64,000 nt of DNA. Origin: CADCWK01 sp965218235 (GTDB taxonomy: Bacteria > Chloroflexota > Chloroflexia > Thermomicrobiales > UBA6265). A program made the translations under genes and the position numbers. Where the stretch lies: contig OZ244596.1 in NCBI GenBank assembly GCA_965218235.1, positions 620,001-684,000 on the forward strand. The letters are read 5' to 3'. The notes beneath the pieces were generated by a model. It had not been told where the DNA came from, did no database searches, and was given only the letters and a program-made list of their open reading frames with translations. Shown here piece by piece: positions 21,142-31,700 of this stretch (position 1 is its first letter; each line of letters starts with the position of its first letter).

Positions 21142-22524
21142 ATGTCTGACACCACCAACAAACACTTCAAGATCACGGTTCCGATTACCCGGTGCTACTT
21201 GCGCAAAGCAGCTGACGGCACCGAGAAGTACGTCGTCGAGGGCATGGCGTCGAATACGAACATGGACCTGACCGGCGAGCGCATGGCGGAGTCCGCGATC
21301 GAGGCCATGTCCAAGTCTCTCGCCACCCACGCTGTCGTGTTCAAGAACGAGCACGGCAACGACTGGGACGACGAGTTCGGCGAGGTCGTGGCTCTGACCG
21401 CCACCGGCGACCATCGCCTGATGATGGAGGCCGAGCTCGACCCGGATCACTACCGGACCAAGACCCTCGTGGCCGCGCTCAACAAGGGCCGGCAGCTGGG
21501 TCTGTCCATCGGCGGTCTCGTCGTCGAGAGTGCGATGGAATACGCCGACGAACTCAAGCGCCTGGTGCGCACCTATACCGACATCCTCTTGCAGGAGATC
21601 AGCGTCACCGGCACCCCGGCTGTCGCCGATACCTGGCTGACCAATATCAACAAGTCGATCCGCATGGACGACACGAAGGAGCTTATGCCTAAGGAAGACG
21701 AAACACCTACTCCACCAACCACCGATCCACAGCCAACGGTCGAGACCGACGCGCCGATTGAGGATCAACCCACCCCGCCAACCCCACCCGTAACCGAACC
21801 TGCTGCCGAGCCGCAGGACGACGCGCCCACTCCCGACGGGGACGACGCCGCCAAGTCCGCCGCAGCCCAAGCAGAGACGCAACGACGGGCGGTTGCGAAA
21901 GCCGCCATTCTTGGCTCATGGGCCGAGAGTGACATCACGGACGCCGCGATTGATTCGCTCATGTGGAACCTGCGGTCGTCACTGTGGTCGCCTCTGATGA
22001 CCAGCGACGGCGATGAACGGACACCAGCTGAACGTATCGCTCAGGTTGATGCGTCACTCACTGAGTTTCACGACCTGATCCTGGTCGTGACGACAGCGCT
22101 GATTCAGAACGGCCTCGGCGACAACGCCGCCGCCGTTGAGCGCAACGTGAAAGGTGAGAACCCGGCTGATCTGACCAAGTCGCTGTCCGATAAAGACACG
22201 GCACTGGCCGAAGTCACTCAGGCCCGCGACGAAGCGACGGCGAATGTCGAGGAGCTGACCAAGTCGCTCACCGGTAAGGACGAGGAAATTGCCACGCTGA
22301 CCAAGTCGGCGGCGGACACCTCGGCCGCGCTCGAAGAGACGAAGAAGTCCCTGACCGACATGACCACCGAGCGCGACACCATCAAGGCCCGCAAGGGCTT
22401 CGCGGTCGGCAAGTTCGGTGAGGAAATCAAGATGAATGAGGACGGCACCCCAGCGAAGAAATCCGTTGGAGACGCCTGGTTCGAACACCAATTGGGGATT
22501 ACCCCAGAAAGGTCCGCTGCCTAA
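21142..22524 (+). CDS. Prohead protease fused to a scaffold-like coiled coil
   Basis: The 460-residue product begins MSDTTNKHFKITV; ATG 21142 is preferred to 21106, whose extra residues look unrelated. Residues ~1-180 match HK97-like prohead serine proteases (VEGMASNTNMDLTGERM, AVVFKNEHG with the catalytic His, LGLSIGGLV with the catalytic Ser). A Pro/Asp-rich linker (~185-250) leads to a C-terminal region with heptads and repeated LTKSL-type units (~320-420), typical of a scaffold that is cleaved during maturation. Protease and scaffold are in one chain, as in several siphoviruses. The capsid gene follows after 15 bases. Confidence 0.85.
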   Translation: MSDTTNKHFKITVPITRCYLRKAADGTEKYVVEGMASNTNMDLTGERMAESAIEAMSKSLATHAVVFKNEHGNDWDDEFGEVVALTATGDHRLMMEAELDPDHYRTKTLVAALNKGRQLGLSIGGLVVESAMEYADELKRLVRTYTDILLQEISVTGTPAVADTWLTNINKSIRMDDTKELMPKEDETPTPPTTDPQPTVETDAPIEDQPTPPTPPVTEPAAEPQDDAPTPDGDDAAKSAAAQAETQRRAVAKAAILGSWAESDITDAAIDSLMWNLRSSLWSPLMTSDGDERTPAERIAQVDASLTEFHDLILVVTTALIQNGLGDNAAAVERNVKGENPADLTKSLSDKDTALAEVTQARDEATANVEELTKSLTGKDEEIATLTKSAADTSAALEETKKSLTDMTTERDTIKARKGFAVGKFGEEIKMNEDGTPAKKSVGDAWFEHQLGITPERSAA

Positions 22525-22539
22525 CAGCGGTACATACTC

Positions 22540-23637
22540 ATGCCAGAACGACTCAATGAGCTCTTGGCCAAACGCGCCCAAGAAGCCAATACCCACGTCC
22601 ACCTCGCGAAAGCGGTGGGCTTGACACACGCACTCTCGAAGATGCGCCAACCCTCCATGGAAGCCGTGCTTCGAGCGATGGACACCCAGACTGCTGGCGA
22701 GGGGGCCGAGTGGATTGCGACCGGCTTCAGCCCGGACATTATTCAGGAAGTGGCGCTTGATCGCGTCGTGACCCGGTTATTTGACCGGATCCCGATGCCA
22801 GGTAACCCGTACAAGTTCCCGGTCGAAGGCGGCGATCCGACGGCCTACATCACCCCAGAGAACACGGCCGATACTGGCCAGACCTCAGTCAAGTTCTCTG
22901 ACGCCAAGACCCTCGGCACGACCTTCACGGCCAAGAAGATGAGCGTCGCGATCCGCACCTCGGACGAATTCGAGCAGGACTCGATCGCCGCGGTCGAGCC
23001 GTACGTGAACCGGAAGTTGCTCAAAGGGCTGGTCAACGGCGAAGAGAACGCGGTCATCAATGGGGATACCGCGGGCACCCACATGGACTCAGACACCACC
23101 GGTTCTGACGACGTCCGCAAGGTGTTCAAAGGGCTGCGGGCCTACCTGAACGCCGCTGCCAAGATCGACGGTGGCACAGGCTCCTTGCTGACCGCGATTC
23201 GCAAGGCGCGGGCACGGATGGGGAAGTACGCCGCCAACCCGAGCAACGTGGTCCTGATCACCGGCGTTTCGGGATACATGAGCCTGCTGGAGCAGGATGC
23301 GGTCAAGACCCGCGACGTCTATGGTGACAACGCCACGGTCGTCACGGGCCGGCTGGACACCATCGACGGGATCCAGGTCATCGTCTCCCCCTATGTCCGC
23401 AACGATCTGAACGCGACCGGTGTCTATGACGGTACCACCACGACCAAGACCCAGATTCTGCTGGCCCACCGGGGCGCCCTCGCCATCGGTGACCGGCTGA
23501 CGGTCCAGGTCGAGGCTGAGCGCGAAGCGAAGTACGGCCAGGACGTGCTGATCGGCCGGGAGCGCATCGACTTCCAGCCGTGGTACGCCACGACCGAGAA
23601 CTTCGTCGCTTCGATCTACAACATCACCACGTTGTAA
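22540..23637 (+). CDS. HK97-fold major capsid protein
   Basis: A 365-residue protein with the size and pattern of HK97-like capsid subunits: a helical N-terminal part (~1-60), then segments such as RIPMPGNPYKFPVEGGDPTA, FTAKKMSVAIRTSDEFEQDS, the long spine-helix region, and the C-terminal HRGALAIGDRLTVQVEAE with a P-domain pattern. Its place after the protease-scaffold supports the call. The short N-terminal part may be what the protease removes. A hairpin follows its stop. Confidence 0.9.
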   Translation: MPERLNELLAKRAQEANTHVHLAKAVGLTHALSKMRQPSMEAVLRAMDTQTAGEGAEWIATGFSPDIIQEVALDRVVTRLFDRIPMPGNPYKFPVEGGDPTAYITPENTADTGQTSVKFSDAKTLGTTFTAKKMSVAIRTSDEFEQDSIAAVEPYVNRKLLKGLVNGEENAVINGDTAGTHMDSDTTGSDDVRKVFKGLRAYLNAAAKIDGGTGSLLTAIRKARARMGKYAANPSNVVLITGVSGYMSLLEQDAVKTRDVYGDNATVVTGRLDTIDGIQVIVSPYVRNDLNATGVYDGTTTTKTQILLAHRGALAIGDRLTVQVEAEREAKYGQDVLIGRERIDFQPWYATTENFVASIYNITTL

Positions 23638-23648
23638 CCAGGCGCCCA

Positions 23649-23684
23649 GCGCCTCCGGTCCCTTCCATCAAGGACCGGAGGCGC
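23649..23684 (+). terminator. Hairpin after the capsid gene
   Basis: GCGCCTCCGGTCC and GGACCGGAGGCGC form a perfect 13-base stem with a 10-base loop and no T-run. It may stabilise the 3' end of the abundant capsid mRNA or partly terminate it. Confidence 0.55.
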
Positions 23685-23715
23685 AACGGCGAGATGACTA
23701 TTACCAAGGAGGCAC

Positions 23716-24012
23716 ATGCCAGTATTCAAGAACATCTCAAACCAAGTTTTCCAGGACGGCGATCTCGAGGTCCTGCCAGGCGGCTCATTCACGACCGAGG
23801 ACCCGGGCCGTGCCATGATCATGCGCCGGGACTACAAGTGGCAGTTCAGCGAGTCCGAGGGTGACGACGCTCCGGCAGTTGGCGATCCGGAAGTCGACGC
23901 GACGTTGACCGGTACCCGCGAACTGCGCGAAGGCGGCCGAGTGCAGCTCGACAACGAAGGTAACCAGGCCACCGTCGTTTCGGGCGATGGTCCGGGCACC
24001 AAGAAGAAATAG
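23716..24012 (+). CDS. Small virion-associated protein candidate
   Basis: The 98-residue product starts after CAAGGAGG and has a beta-rich first third (VFKNISNQVFQDGDLEVLPGG), then a Gly/Asp-rich acidic part and a basic KKK end. Small proteins after the capsid gene are often head fibres or decoration proteins, but there is no recognised family. A terminator with T-run follows, ending the head unit. Confidence 0.45.
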   Translation: MPVFKNISNQVFQDGDLEVLPGGSFTTEDPGRAMIMRRDYKWQFSESEGDDAPAVGDPEVDATLTGTRELREGGRVQLDNEGNQATVVSGDGPGTKKK

Positions 24013-24035
24013 TGGTTCAGCGCCATGCGGTTAGA

Positions 24036-24082
24036 CCAACACACCCTCGAGAACCAACCCTCGGGGGTGTGTTGGTGGTTTT
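24036..24082 (+). terminator. Rho-independent terminator ending the head unit
   Basis: CCAACACACCC pairs with GGGTGTGTTGG around a GC-rich loop (24036-24075), followed by TGGTTTTGT. It marks the left edge of the cargo region. Confidence 0.7.
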
Positions 24083-24118
24083 GTCACTCGGGCCAGGCTT
24101 CGGTGCTTCGGTCGAGAT

Positions 24119-26656
24119 CTAGGGCCCGAGTGACGCGGGCTGATCGTAGTGAATGGAGTTGTAGACGGGGACGAGATCGTTTCGGATGAACAGGGAGTAG
24201 GTGAAGTCAATCGTAGCGGCTGGGTTCTCGCGGAAGAAAACCAGTCGCCAGAGCCGTTGTTGCCCCTCAGCGGTAGTCTGGGTCATGGTGCTGGACCAGA
24301 TCGACTGGATGATCGCGCCGATGCCATGGGGATCGGCCTCGTTCCGCCAAGCTGATCGACCGGGTGGGATCTCCGGCGCGATCGCGAAGTTCCGGTAAAT
24401 CTGGCTCTCCGGTTCGTGCCAGCGCAGGACGTACTCCTGCTCGGTGTAGGTGCCGCCCAGCGTCGAGCGTGCCCGGTCAGCCGCATTGGACGGCAGGATG
24501 ATCACGGGCGTGTCAGTTGTCGCATCGACGCTGGCCCGATAGAAGCTGCCGGTGAAGTTCCGCATGTACCAGTAGAGCGGCCAGTTGACATCATCGCCGT
24601 ACTGGATCGCCAAGCTCCGGTCACCGTTGATCTCATACGACAGCCGATCAAGATCAGACATCATGCGTTGAACGTCAGGCGTAGTCGTGTTGTAGATCAG
24701 ACTGTCACGGGCAACGTCGCCTTGGGCGTAGCTTAGTCGGAAGCCAGCGTGGGTCTGTAACAGAAGCAGGCCGAGCAGGAGGGCGACCAGCGTGCCTCGT
24801 GCCGCACGGGTTGCTCCGGCCATCCAGACCGAGACGCCAATCAAGAGCACGGCGGCCATCGGCGGAATGATCAGTTGCCACCAGTCGTCGAGCACGTTGG
24901 GCGCCAAGATGCGCTGAGGGTCGCCCCCATTTTCGATGAAACGGGGCGAGGTCAGACGGGCGGCGAGCAGCAACCATGTGCCACCGCAAATAAGAAGAGC
25001 CGTGGCGAGCGCCAGGATTACCCCGTGTCCAGTTCGCATCCGCGCCAGCCGTGAACTCTCGAATGCACTGGATCGGGACGCGGCCGACCGGACTTGCCAG
25101 CGTGCAATTAACTCGTCGACGAGGGTCGCAGCTAGCAGCAGAAGGGGAAGGATGATATGGACAATCAACCAGGGCATCTTTTCGCCGGCGTAACTTAAAG
25201 CGACGGTGATGCCGACCGCCCAGCCGACTAGAAACAGCTGGAACGCCAGGCGAGGACCAAATACTCGTCGACCGAGCACGACTTGTAGCCCCCGGACGAC
25301 CGCCAGCGCGATTGCCGGCAGGCCGAAGGCGAGGGCGATGAACTCGTACTGGGGAGTCAGTATCAGGAAATAGAACCATGGCTGTTCACCTCGCTGGACA
25401 TCCTGCTGGCCCAGCCAGTAGAGCAGCGTTCCGTCAGTCGCGAAGGTGCCAGTCGCTAAGCCGCCAAGGCGCGTGAAGAACGCCGTTAAGAACGTTGCGG
25501 CGATCGCGATCGCGAGGATCAGGCCGATTTGCAGGCCGAGCTTGTCCCGCCAAGCGTTGCGAAAGGCCGCGCCAATGGTTCCCTCCGGTGCACTCTGGAA
25601 CAGCACCTCGACCCACCCTAAGGGGTAACCGTCAGCATCAGTCTCCCGCGCTTTGGGTAGGGTCAGTCGCCTGATGATCAGCCAACAGGCAACCAAGGTA
25701 AGAGCGGCGACACCAATCAGGCTTAGGACGAGTGGGTGCGTGAGTAGATCTTCATAAAAGCGCCGCTGGTTCTCAGGCGTCGGTTGAAGGGCCGGGGGCC
25801 CAGCACTATTCCAGGGGATGGCAGGCAGGTTGCCACCAAAGCTGTCTGAGGACGTTCGGTGGACGAGAATCAACAAGATACTAAGAACACCGCCCGGTAC
25901 GATGACCAGCACGAGGACACGGAGCGGCCGGGCCAAGAGCGTTAGTATAATCATACCGGCGAATATCGCCGCGATGGCGAAGACAATCTCGTGATTGATA
26001 TAGAGAAAGCCGAGCATGAGTGCGCCGAGAATTAGCCAACGCCGTTCTGGCCGTTCTATGTAGCGGAAGATCGCGACCAGAAGCAGCAGGGTGCCCACGA
26101 CTGTGAAGGGGTCGTGCCGGATGAAGCGGGTGTAGTAAAGGAGCGATGGGGAGATGAGAAAGAACAGGCTAGCTGCTAGCGCTCCGTAGCGCCCGAGATG
26201 GCGTGGGCCACGCAGTAGCCAAGGCGTCGCAACGAGAATGACCCCAAACAGCGCTGGCATGAAACGCGATGATGCATCGGAATCGCCAAAGAGGAAGTAC
26301 ACCAATGCGTTGGCGTGGAACAGGAAAGGTCCATGCATCAGCGGATCATGGCGAAAACCTTCGCCACGGAAGAGTAGCCATGAGTAGTAGGCGTGGATCG
26401 CTTCGTCATGCATCAAGGCGCGCGAGCTGAGGTCCCAGAACCGCGAGACCGCCGCCAAAGCAATCAGGAGCACCCAGGCAAGCTGCTCCAGGGTCAGTCT
26501 CCGCGTCGTTATCGAGGTGGCTTCGGTTCGTGTCAAGGTTGTTGGTGGTGCTATAGCTTGTGAGTAGGTCACCCTGATCGTTAGCTCCTTACGACCGAAC
26601 GTAGGTCTTGCGCCTCTTTGGACCGCCAGGTCAGCAGACGTGAAGGTGCCAACCAT
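24119..26656 (-). CDS. Agl23/TIGR03663-like membrane glycosyltransferase
   Basis: A very hydrophobic protein of 845 residues (909 if the frame is used from 26848; the first 64 residues look unlike the family). It has about a dozen membrane segments and the early motif SRALMHDEAIHAYYSWLL with the acidic pair expected of dolichyl-phosphate-mannose-type (GT39/GT83-like) enzymes. This is the pattern of the 'flippase activity-associated Agl23' family found in archaea and Chloroflexota chromosomes. It would move sugars to lipid- or protein-linked acceptors at the membrane. Such a gene is unexpected between phage head and tail genes, is transcribed against them, and may be a lysogenic-conversion cargo gene that alters surface sugars. 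True start uncertain. Confidence 0.7.
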   Translation of the reverse strand: MVGTFTSADLAVQRGARPTFGRKELTIRVTYSQAIAPPTTLTRTEATSITTRRLTLEQLAWVLLIALAAVSRFWDLSSRALMHDEAIHAYYSWLLFRGEGFRHDPLMHGPFLFHANALVYFLFGDSDASSRFMPALFGVILVATPWLLRGPRHLGRYGALAASLFFLISPSLLYYTRFIRHDPFTVVGTLLLLVAIFRYIERPERRWLILGALMLGFLYINHEIVFAIAAIFAGMIILTLLARPLRVLVLVIVPGGVLSILLILVHRTSSDSFGGNLPAIPWNSAGPPALQPTPENQRRFYEDLLTHPLVLSLIGVAALTLVACWLIIRRLTLPKARETDADGYPLGWVEVLFQSAPEGTIGAAFRNAWRDKLGLQIGLILAIAIAATFLTAFFTRLGGLATGTFATDGTLLYWLGQQDVQRGEQPWFYFLILTPQYEFIALAFGLPAIALAVVRGLQVVLGRRVFGPRLAFQLFLVGWAVGITVALSYAGEKMPWLIVHIILPLLLLAATLVDELIARWQVRSAASRSSAFESSRLARMRTGHGVILALATALLICGGTWLLLAARLTSPRFIENGGDPQRILAPNVLDDWWQLIIPPMAAVLLIGVSVWMAGATRAARGTLVALLLGLLLLQTHAGFRLSYAQGDVARDSLIYNTTTPDVQRMMSDLDRLSYEINGDRSLAIQYGDDVNWPLYWYMRNFTGSFYRASVDATTDTPVIILPSNAADRARSTLGGTYTEQEYVLRWHEPESQIYRNFAIAPEIPPGRSAWRNEADPHGIGAIIQSIWSSTMTQTTAEGQQRLWRLVFFRENPAATIDFTYSLFIRNDLVPVYNSIHYDQPASLGP

Positions 26657-26964
26657 GTTACGGCCAAGCATCGATGCCCAGAGAAGCGCCATGGTTGAGG
26701 GCGCTGTGCAGGCGAGGGGAATGTACTTCAGGTCCGGTCCTACAGGTGCGGTTAGCGAACCCGGAATGCGCAAGTAGCTCATCAAGCCGTACGCTCGATG
26801 AATCAATCGTCCGGAGTGGTATTGGATCGTCGGACTGGTCAGAGCCACGGGCGGGAGACAATTACGGTTCTTGAGACCATCGTTGTCTCCACCTCACGCC
26901 ACAATCTTATGCAAAGCTACGGCCCATAGCCTGAAAGTACTAGATAGATTGGAAGCTGACTTGG

Positions 26965-26992
26965 TTGACGTGTCAGTACGGTGGGGTAGCAT
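26965..26992 (+). promoter_or_regulatory. Candidate promoter for the lanthipeptide genes
   Basis: TTGACG (26965-26970) and TAGCAT (26987-26992) with a 16-base spacer, 92 bases before the precursor start. The intergenic region is AT-richer than its surroundings and lies between divergent genes. Confidence 0.45.
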
Positions 26993-27083
26993 TGACGACA
27001 CGGGCTGCCCCAGCTAACTAGGCTCAGGCAATCGAACAGGTCGTTGGGGTTCTCTGGGTGTAGAGGGCAGTCAGGAGGTCAAT

Positions 27084-27350
27084 ATGCCGCCGACGCTTGA
27101 TCGTCGCTCGTCCGAGCCAGTCACCGTCGTGGACGAGTTCGACCTGGACTTTCAGATGATTATCAGCCCCACGGGGATCGTTATGGCCTCCACGGCGGGT
27201 GCTACGTGCCCAGCTGGCTGCTCGGAGGCCTCGAACCCCAAGGTCTCGACATGCCCTGCGGGATGCGGTGGTAGCACCAACAGCACCTGTAGCGCGAGCT
27301 GCATGAGCCGCTGTATTCCTCCTTCCCCATGCGGCTACCGCTATCGGTAG
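27084..27350 (+). CDS. Class I lanthipeptide precursor (LanA-like)
   Basis: An 88-residue peptide directly upstream of LanC and LanB genes, with a GTCAGGAGG ribosome binding site. The leader contains FDLDFQM (residues ~19-25), the FNLD-type box recognised by class I dehydratases. The core-like second half is rich in Cys, Ser and Thr, with eight cysteines and two copies of TCPAGC, followed by STCSASC and a basic, aromatic end (GYRYR). The T-C-P-A-G-C units resemble the ring B turn of nisin-type peptides. The leader cleavage site is not obvious and no LanP protease gene is seen. The product is predicted to be a multi-ring antibacterial peptide. Confidence 0.85.
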   Translation: MPPTLDRRSSEPVTVVDEFDLDFQMIISPTGIVMASTAGATCPAGCSEASNPKVSTCPAGCGGSTNSTCSASCMSRCIPPSPCGYRYR

Positions 27351-27360
27351 CGTCCACACG

Positions 27361-27401
27361 ATGCCACCAGGGTGACAGTCACTGTCACCCTGGTGGCATC
27401 G
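27361..27401 (+). terminator. Near-perfect 41-base hairpin between precursor and LanC
   Basis: GATGCCACCAGGGTGACAGT is followed after one base by its exact reverse complement. It begins 10 bases after the precursor stop. A partial terminator/attenuator here would make precursor mRNA exceed that of the modifying enzymes, as is usual in lanthipeptide operons. Confidence 0.65.
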
Positions 27402-27468
27402 GCTGCGGCGAACGTCAAGGAGCACACGACGATCCTGCGATGAACTAGCCGAGAGGCCTGGTAGCTCG

Positions 27469-28776
27469 ATGACTCCGAAGACAGTAGTACTCGAATTAGC
27501 TCAAAAGATGCGCGATCCAAACGTCGTCTCTTACTACACCCAGAAAGTTGAGCAAGAGGGACGCCCGTTCCTAACGATGTCTGATATGGCGATTAGTATC
27601 GCATCAGGTCTTCCGGGACCGATGTTATTCTTTGCGCAACTGGACGAATGTATGCCTGACAACGGCTGGAAGTCGGTCGCCCAATCTCACGCTTCTCACC
27701 TGTTCCATATACTTCGCGCCGCGGAACGTGGACCGCAAGTCGGATTTGGTCTGATGGAGGGATTCACGGGGCTGGCGTTTGCTCTTGATCGGGTATCCGA
27801 GAAAGTCCCTGCGCTACAAAGCGCGAACAACTCTCTGTATGAGTCGCTCATTACCATGCAGTCGGACTACGACCCCCCGCGAACCGGCCACGAGGAGTTA
27901 CAGGCATATCGCTATGATTTGGTCAGTGGTAGTGTAGGGATTGCCGCATATCACCTCGAACATCTGGAGACTGAACGAGGCGATCGTTCATTGGATCTCG
28001 TTAAGAAGCATGTGACGTTTCTGGTGGATCTCGTCTGTTCGCATGCTGGGCTTACGGGATACTTTCTGCCGGTGCAGTCATTGGCGAGCGACCGCCATCG
28101 CGAGCTGTATCCGTCCGGCTGCATTGATCTTGGTATGGCGCATGGCATCGCGGGAGTGTTGGGCGTTCTCAACCGGGTGGCAGCAATAGATATTGGGGTT
28201 GACGGTATAAACCAAGCCATCGAAAAGATCTGCCGCTTCCTGTTAGAAGTGCTATCAAGTACGAGTGACGATTTCTGGCCGAATGCGTTCCGAGCCGAGG
28301 GGCCAAGCGACCATGACAGTCTGTCTGAAGGCTGGTGGTGTTATGGGACGCCTGGCATAGCTCTGCCCCTGATGCAGGCCGGCGTCGTTTTGGGATGCAA
28401 AGAGTGGCTAGATGCCGGCACGAATGCTCTAGAGCGATCATGTAACGTGTACTTGGCCGATGGTTTCAGCATGCGGACGGAAATCCTATGCCATGGCGTT
28501 GCTGGTATGGCACAAATTATCAAACGCGGAAAGGCATTGAACGCTACTCCGGTCCTGGAGCAAGCGTATGGTGCGGCTATAGATCGCCTCGTGGCTATGT
28601 ATGACGCAGCAAAGCCGTTTGGGTATAGAAACCCCACCGCTCGGGTGCTTACGGGTGAGCTGTTCGATGCCGACAGTGTTGGTCTCCTGGATGGGGCAGT
28701 GGGGATAGGTCTCGTGCTCATGGACGAGGCATTTGGGCAATCGCCCAACTGGGACAGGTTGCTGCTAACGTCATAG
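27469..28776 (+). CDS. Lanthionine cyclase (LanC-like)
   Basis: A 435-residue enzyme that adds cysteine thiols to dehydrated Ser/Thr to close thioether rings. The alpha-toroid landmarks are present: DLGMAHGIAG, WWCYGTPGIAL with Cys291, and ILCHGVAGM with Cys341 and His342, the three zinc ligands. The length is normal for stand-alone LanC. It lies between the precursor and the dehydratase and ends 17 bases before the dehydratase GTG, so it is in the same operon. The gene is AT-richer than the phage genes around the cargo. Confidence 0.92.
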   Translation: MTPKTVVLELAQKMRDPNVVSYYTQKVEQEGRPFLTMSDMAISIASGLPGPMLFFAQLDECMPDNGWKSVAQSHASHLFHILRAAERGPQVGFGLMEGFTGLAFALDRVSEKVPALQSANNSLYESLITMQSDYDPPRTGHEELQAYRYDLVSGSVGIAAYHLEHLETERGDRSLDLVKKHVTFLVDLVCSHAGLTGYFLPVQSLASDRHRELYPSGCIDLGMAHGIAGVLGVLNRVAAIDIGVDGINQAIEKICRFLLEVLSSTSDDFWPNAFRAEGPSDHDSLSEGWWCYGTPGIALPLMQAGVVLGCKEWLDAGTNALERSCNVYLADGFSMRTEILCHGVAGMAQIIKRGKALNATPVLEQAYGAAIDRLVAMYDAAKPFGYRNPTARVLTGELFDADSVGLLDGAVGIGLVLMDEAFGQSPNWDRLLLTS

Positions 28777-28793
28777 AAACGCTGGAGGTCCGA

Positions 28794-31700
28794 GTGGCAG
28801 TCAGACTTGATGCCAGCGATGGAGCATTCCGCGCGCAGGCGCCCATTATGCTGAGAGCATCCGTCCTACCCGTTGATGGCATAGCGGAGCTAATGGCCAC
28901 GAATATCGATCAGATAATCTCCTGCCGACGTGATGGTGATCTGTTTCCGTATGCCGCTCTTGGCTTGACTGAAGACCAAGCAATGCTCTTCGAGGAGGCA
29001 ATACGATTTGCTAGTAGATCGCTTTATGGCGCTATCAGGAAATATGCGTCGGTACAGCCCAAGAGGGCTTGGGAGACCGTTGCCTCTGCTATTCGCTATC
29101 TAGTGCGTATGAAAACCAGGCCAACGCCGTTTGGCCTCTTTTCGGGCGTCTGCGTGCTATCGCTTGGCGACACGACTGATGTGGTGATGGGGCGAGCGAG
29201 GGAGCATCGGCACTCTAGCCGCATTGATATGCGCGTGCTTACTCAGATCGGGAGAAAGGTCGAGGCTCAGGACGCGGAGCATTTTTCCCTGTATCTCAAT
29301 CCAACTCTGCTGAAATATGCCAGTCGCGTCCACTTTCAGCAATTTAGCTATGAGGGTGCCCAGAACGCAATCAGGTTTGGGAACGTGCGCGTGTCTTCAG
29401 TGGTCGATGAGCTGATCGTGTTTTTGCAAGGGCGAGTCGTGCCCTTCCAAGAGGTCGTCTCGCACCTTGAAGGCCTGAGGCCGGGCTCGGCCCAGGACAA
29501 GATAACAGCGTTTCTCAAGAATCTTGTTACGGTCGGATTGTTGCTTACTAATGTACGACCAACCCTGCTCGGCGAGCCGCTTGATGAGCTCATCCAGGTG
29601 GCATCTCGCGCGCCGGGACACCAAGCAAACCTTGGGAACCTGGCTACCGCACTGGTCCAATATGACGCCTGTCCTATAGGTGAGGGAGGCGATCAGCTCG
29701 CCATACTTGATGGTCTTATCGAGACCATGGTCGACAGGTTAGGAGGGGACTCACCACTCCTCCAGGTAGACCTGGCGTTGGCATGTGAAGGTACGAAAAT
29801 CGCGGAATCTCTAACTGCGGATGCGGCAAAGGCTGCCGAGATCCTCTTCCAGCTGGGAGTGGCAACCCCTCGCTCGTACCTACTGGAGGCCTATGCCAAG
29901 GAGTTTGGTGAGCGGTTTGGGGAGGCGGCCGAGGTACCAATCCTCGTGCTTCTGGACGAACACCTAGGACTGGGGGCTCCTCCCACTTACACGAATCCAC
30001 CCCACCCCACACGTTCATGGACAGCGCCTGAGCCACGGCTTGATTTTCGCGATGTCAAGCTGGTCAATCTCGCCACGCAAGCCATTGTCAACGGGTCCAA
30101 CATGATCGAGCTGACGGACGACATGATCGCCCAGCTAACAGAGCATGAGGACTGGCGAGAACAACTTCCACCCACCGCGGAGATCTTCGTATCGATCGTG
30201 GCCAGCTCGCCGGATGCGTTACGAACGGGAGATTACCAGGTCGTCGTAGGAGCGTCCGGTACTGAGCACCCGGCCGGACGGGGCTTTGGTCGCTTCGTTC
30301 GAGTATTGCCAGACGCCGTCCGGCATGATCTGCGTCGGCTCCACACAAGGACGACTAACGCTGATGATTTCATCGTAGCCGAGTTGACCTACGATCCTCT
30401 GACTCCCAGTGCTATGAACGTCGCGATTCGCCCTAACATTGTCGACTATTCCATCGCGGTAGGAGTTACCCCGGACCAATCATTGACCCAGATTCCACTT
30501 CAAGACATCGTGGTTGGACTGGATCAAGGCAAATTTTACTTGAGGTCTCGTACGTTGGGGAAACGGATAATTATTCATGAGTTCCACAAGGTCAATACGA
30601 ATGCTGCTTCTAATGTAGTGCGCTTTATGATCGAGATTGGCCGTCAAGTCGTCTACGCTCAGCCTGTGTTTGACTGGAGGACGGCCAATTTGCTGCACCA
30701 TCTCCCGAGAGTCAGCTACCGCAACATCGTGTTGTCTCCCGAGAGGTGGTCGATCCGGTCAGACATTATTGAGGAGATAGGACGGGGAGATTTGCCTGGC
30801 GGCCTACGGGCATTCGTAGACGAGCATCGCGTCAAGCGGTATGTGTATATTGCTGATGTTGACAATCGGATTATGGTAGACACCTGCTCGGATCTCGGTC
30901 GACAGACCATATTGCGTGAATTGAAAAAAGATACCAATGGTCAACTATTCCTCCTCGAGGCTCTTCCTGGCCCCTCTGACGGATGGCTCATGGGCCCGGA
31001 TGGGGAGCGTTACCTTGGAGAACTATTGGTTCCACTCGAACGTGTCCCAGAACCGGCACGTGCGCCAGCAAGAATCTCGCGACAGCCAATGACTGGCACG
31101 TCGGAGCAGAACCACCAAGGTTTTCCACTAGGCTCAGAATGGCTGTACGGTAAGGTCTATGCTAACAGTAGCCTTCACAAGGCGCTTATCATGCGACTGT
31201 TTGACGATGTGGTTCAACCGGCTGCAACAGCGGGTCTGATCGATAAGTGGTTCTTCATCCGCTTTGCTGATCCCCAATCCCATATTCGACTTAGGTTGCA
31301 CGTAGCCTCTTTGGAGGACTGGACTCCTGCCATGAAGATCATGGTGGATGCCTGCAATAACATGGTCGATGAGGGTTTGGCCACAAGAATCCTGTTCGAC
31401 ACCTACGAGCCGGAGTATCTCCGCTATGGAGGTGCGGATATTCTGCCCATAGTAGAAAAGATATTTTCGGTGGACAGTTTCTATGTGGTAGAAAAGCTCC
31501 GAAGCGGAGAGGAAGCTTCCGAAACCAAGGGAATGAGTATGGCTTTGTCCCTTGTGCGGTTGGCTAAGGACCTGGGCTACCGAGGATCTGCCGCCGCCCG
31601 GCTCTTTGCGCTGGCGGCCGAGGATGACCCTGACGCTCGAACCTCCAAGTACCCCGCGGCGGCGCTCTATCCGCAAGAGCAGCTGAAACAGTGGGGCAGC

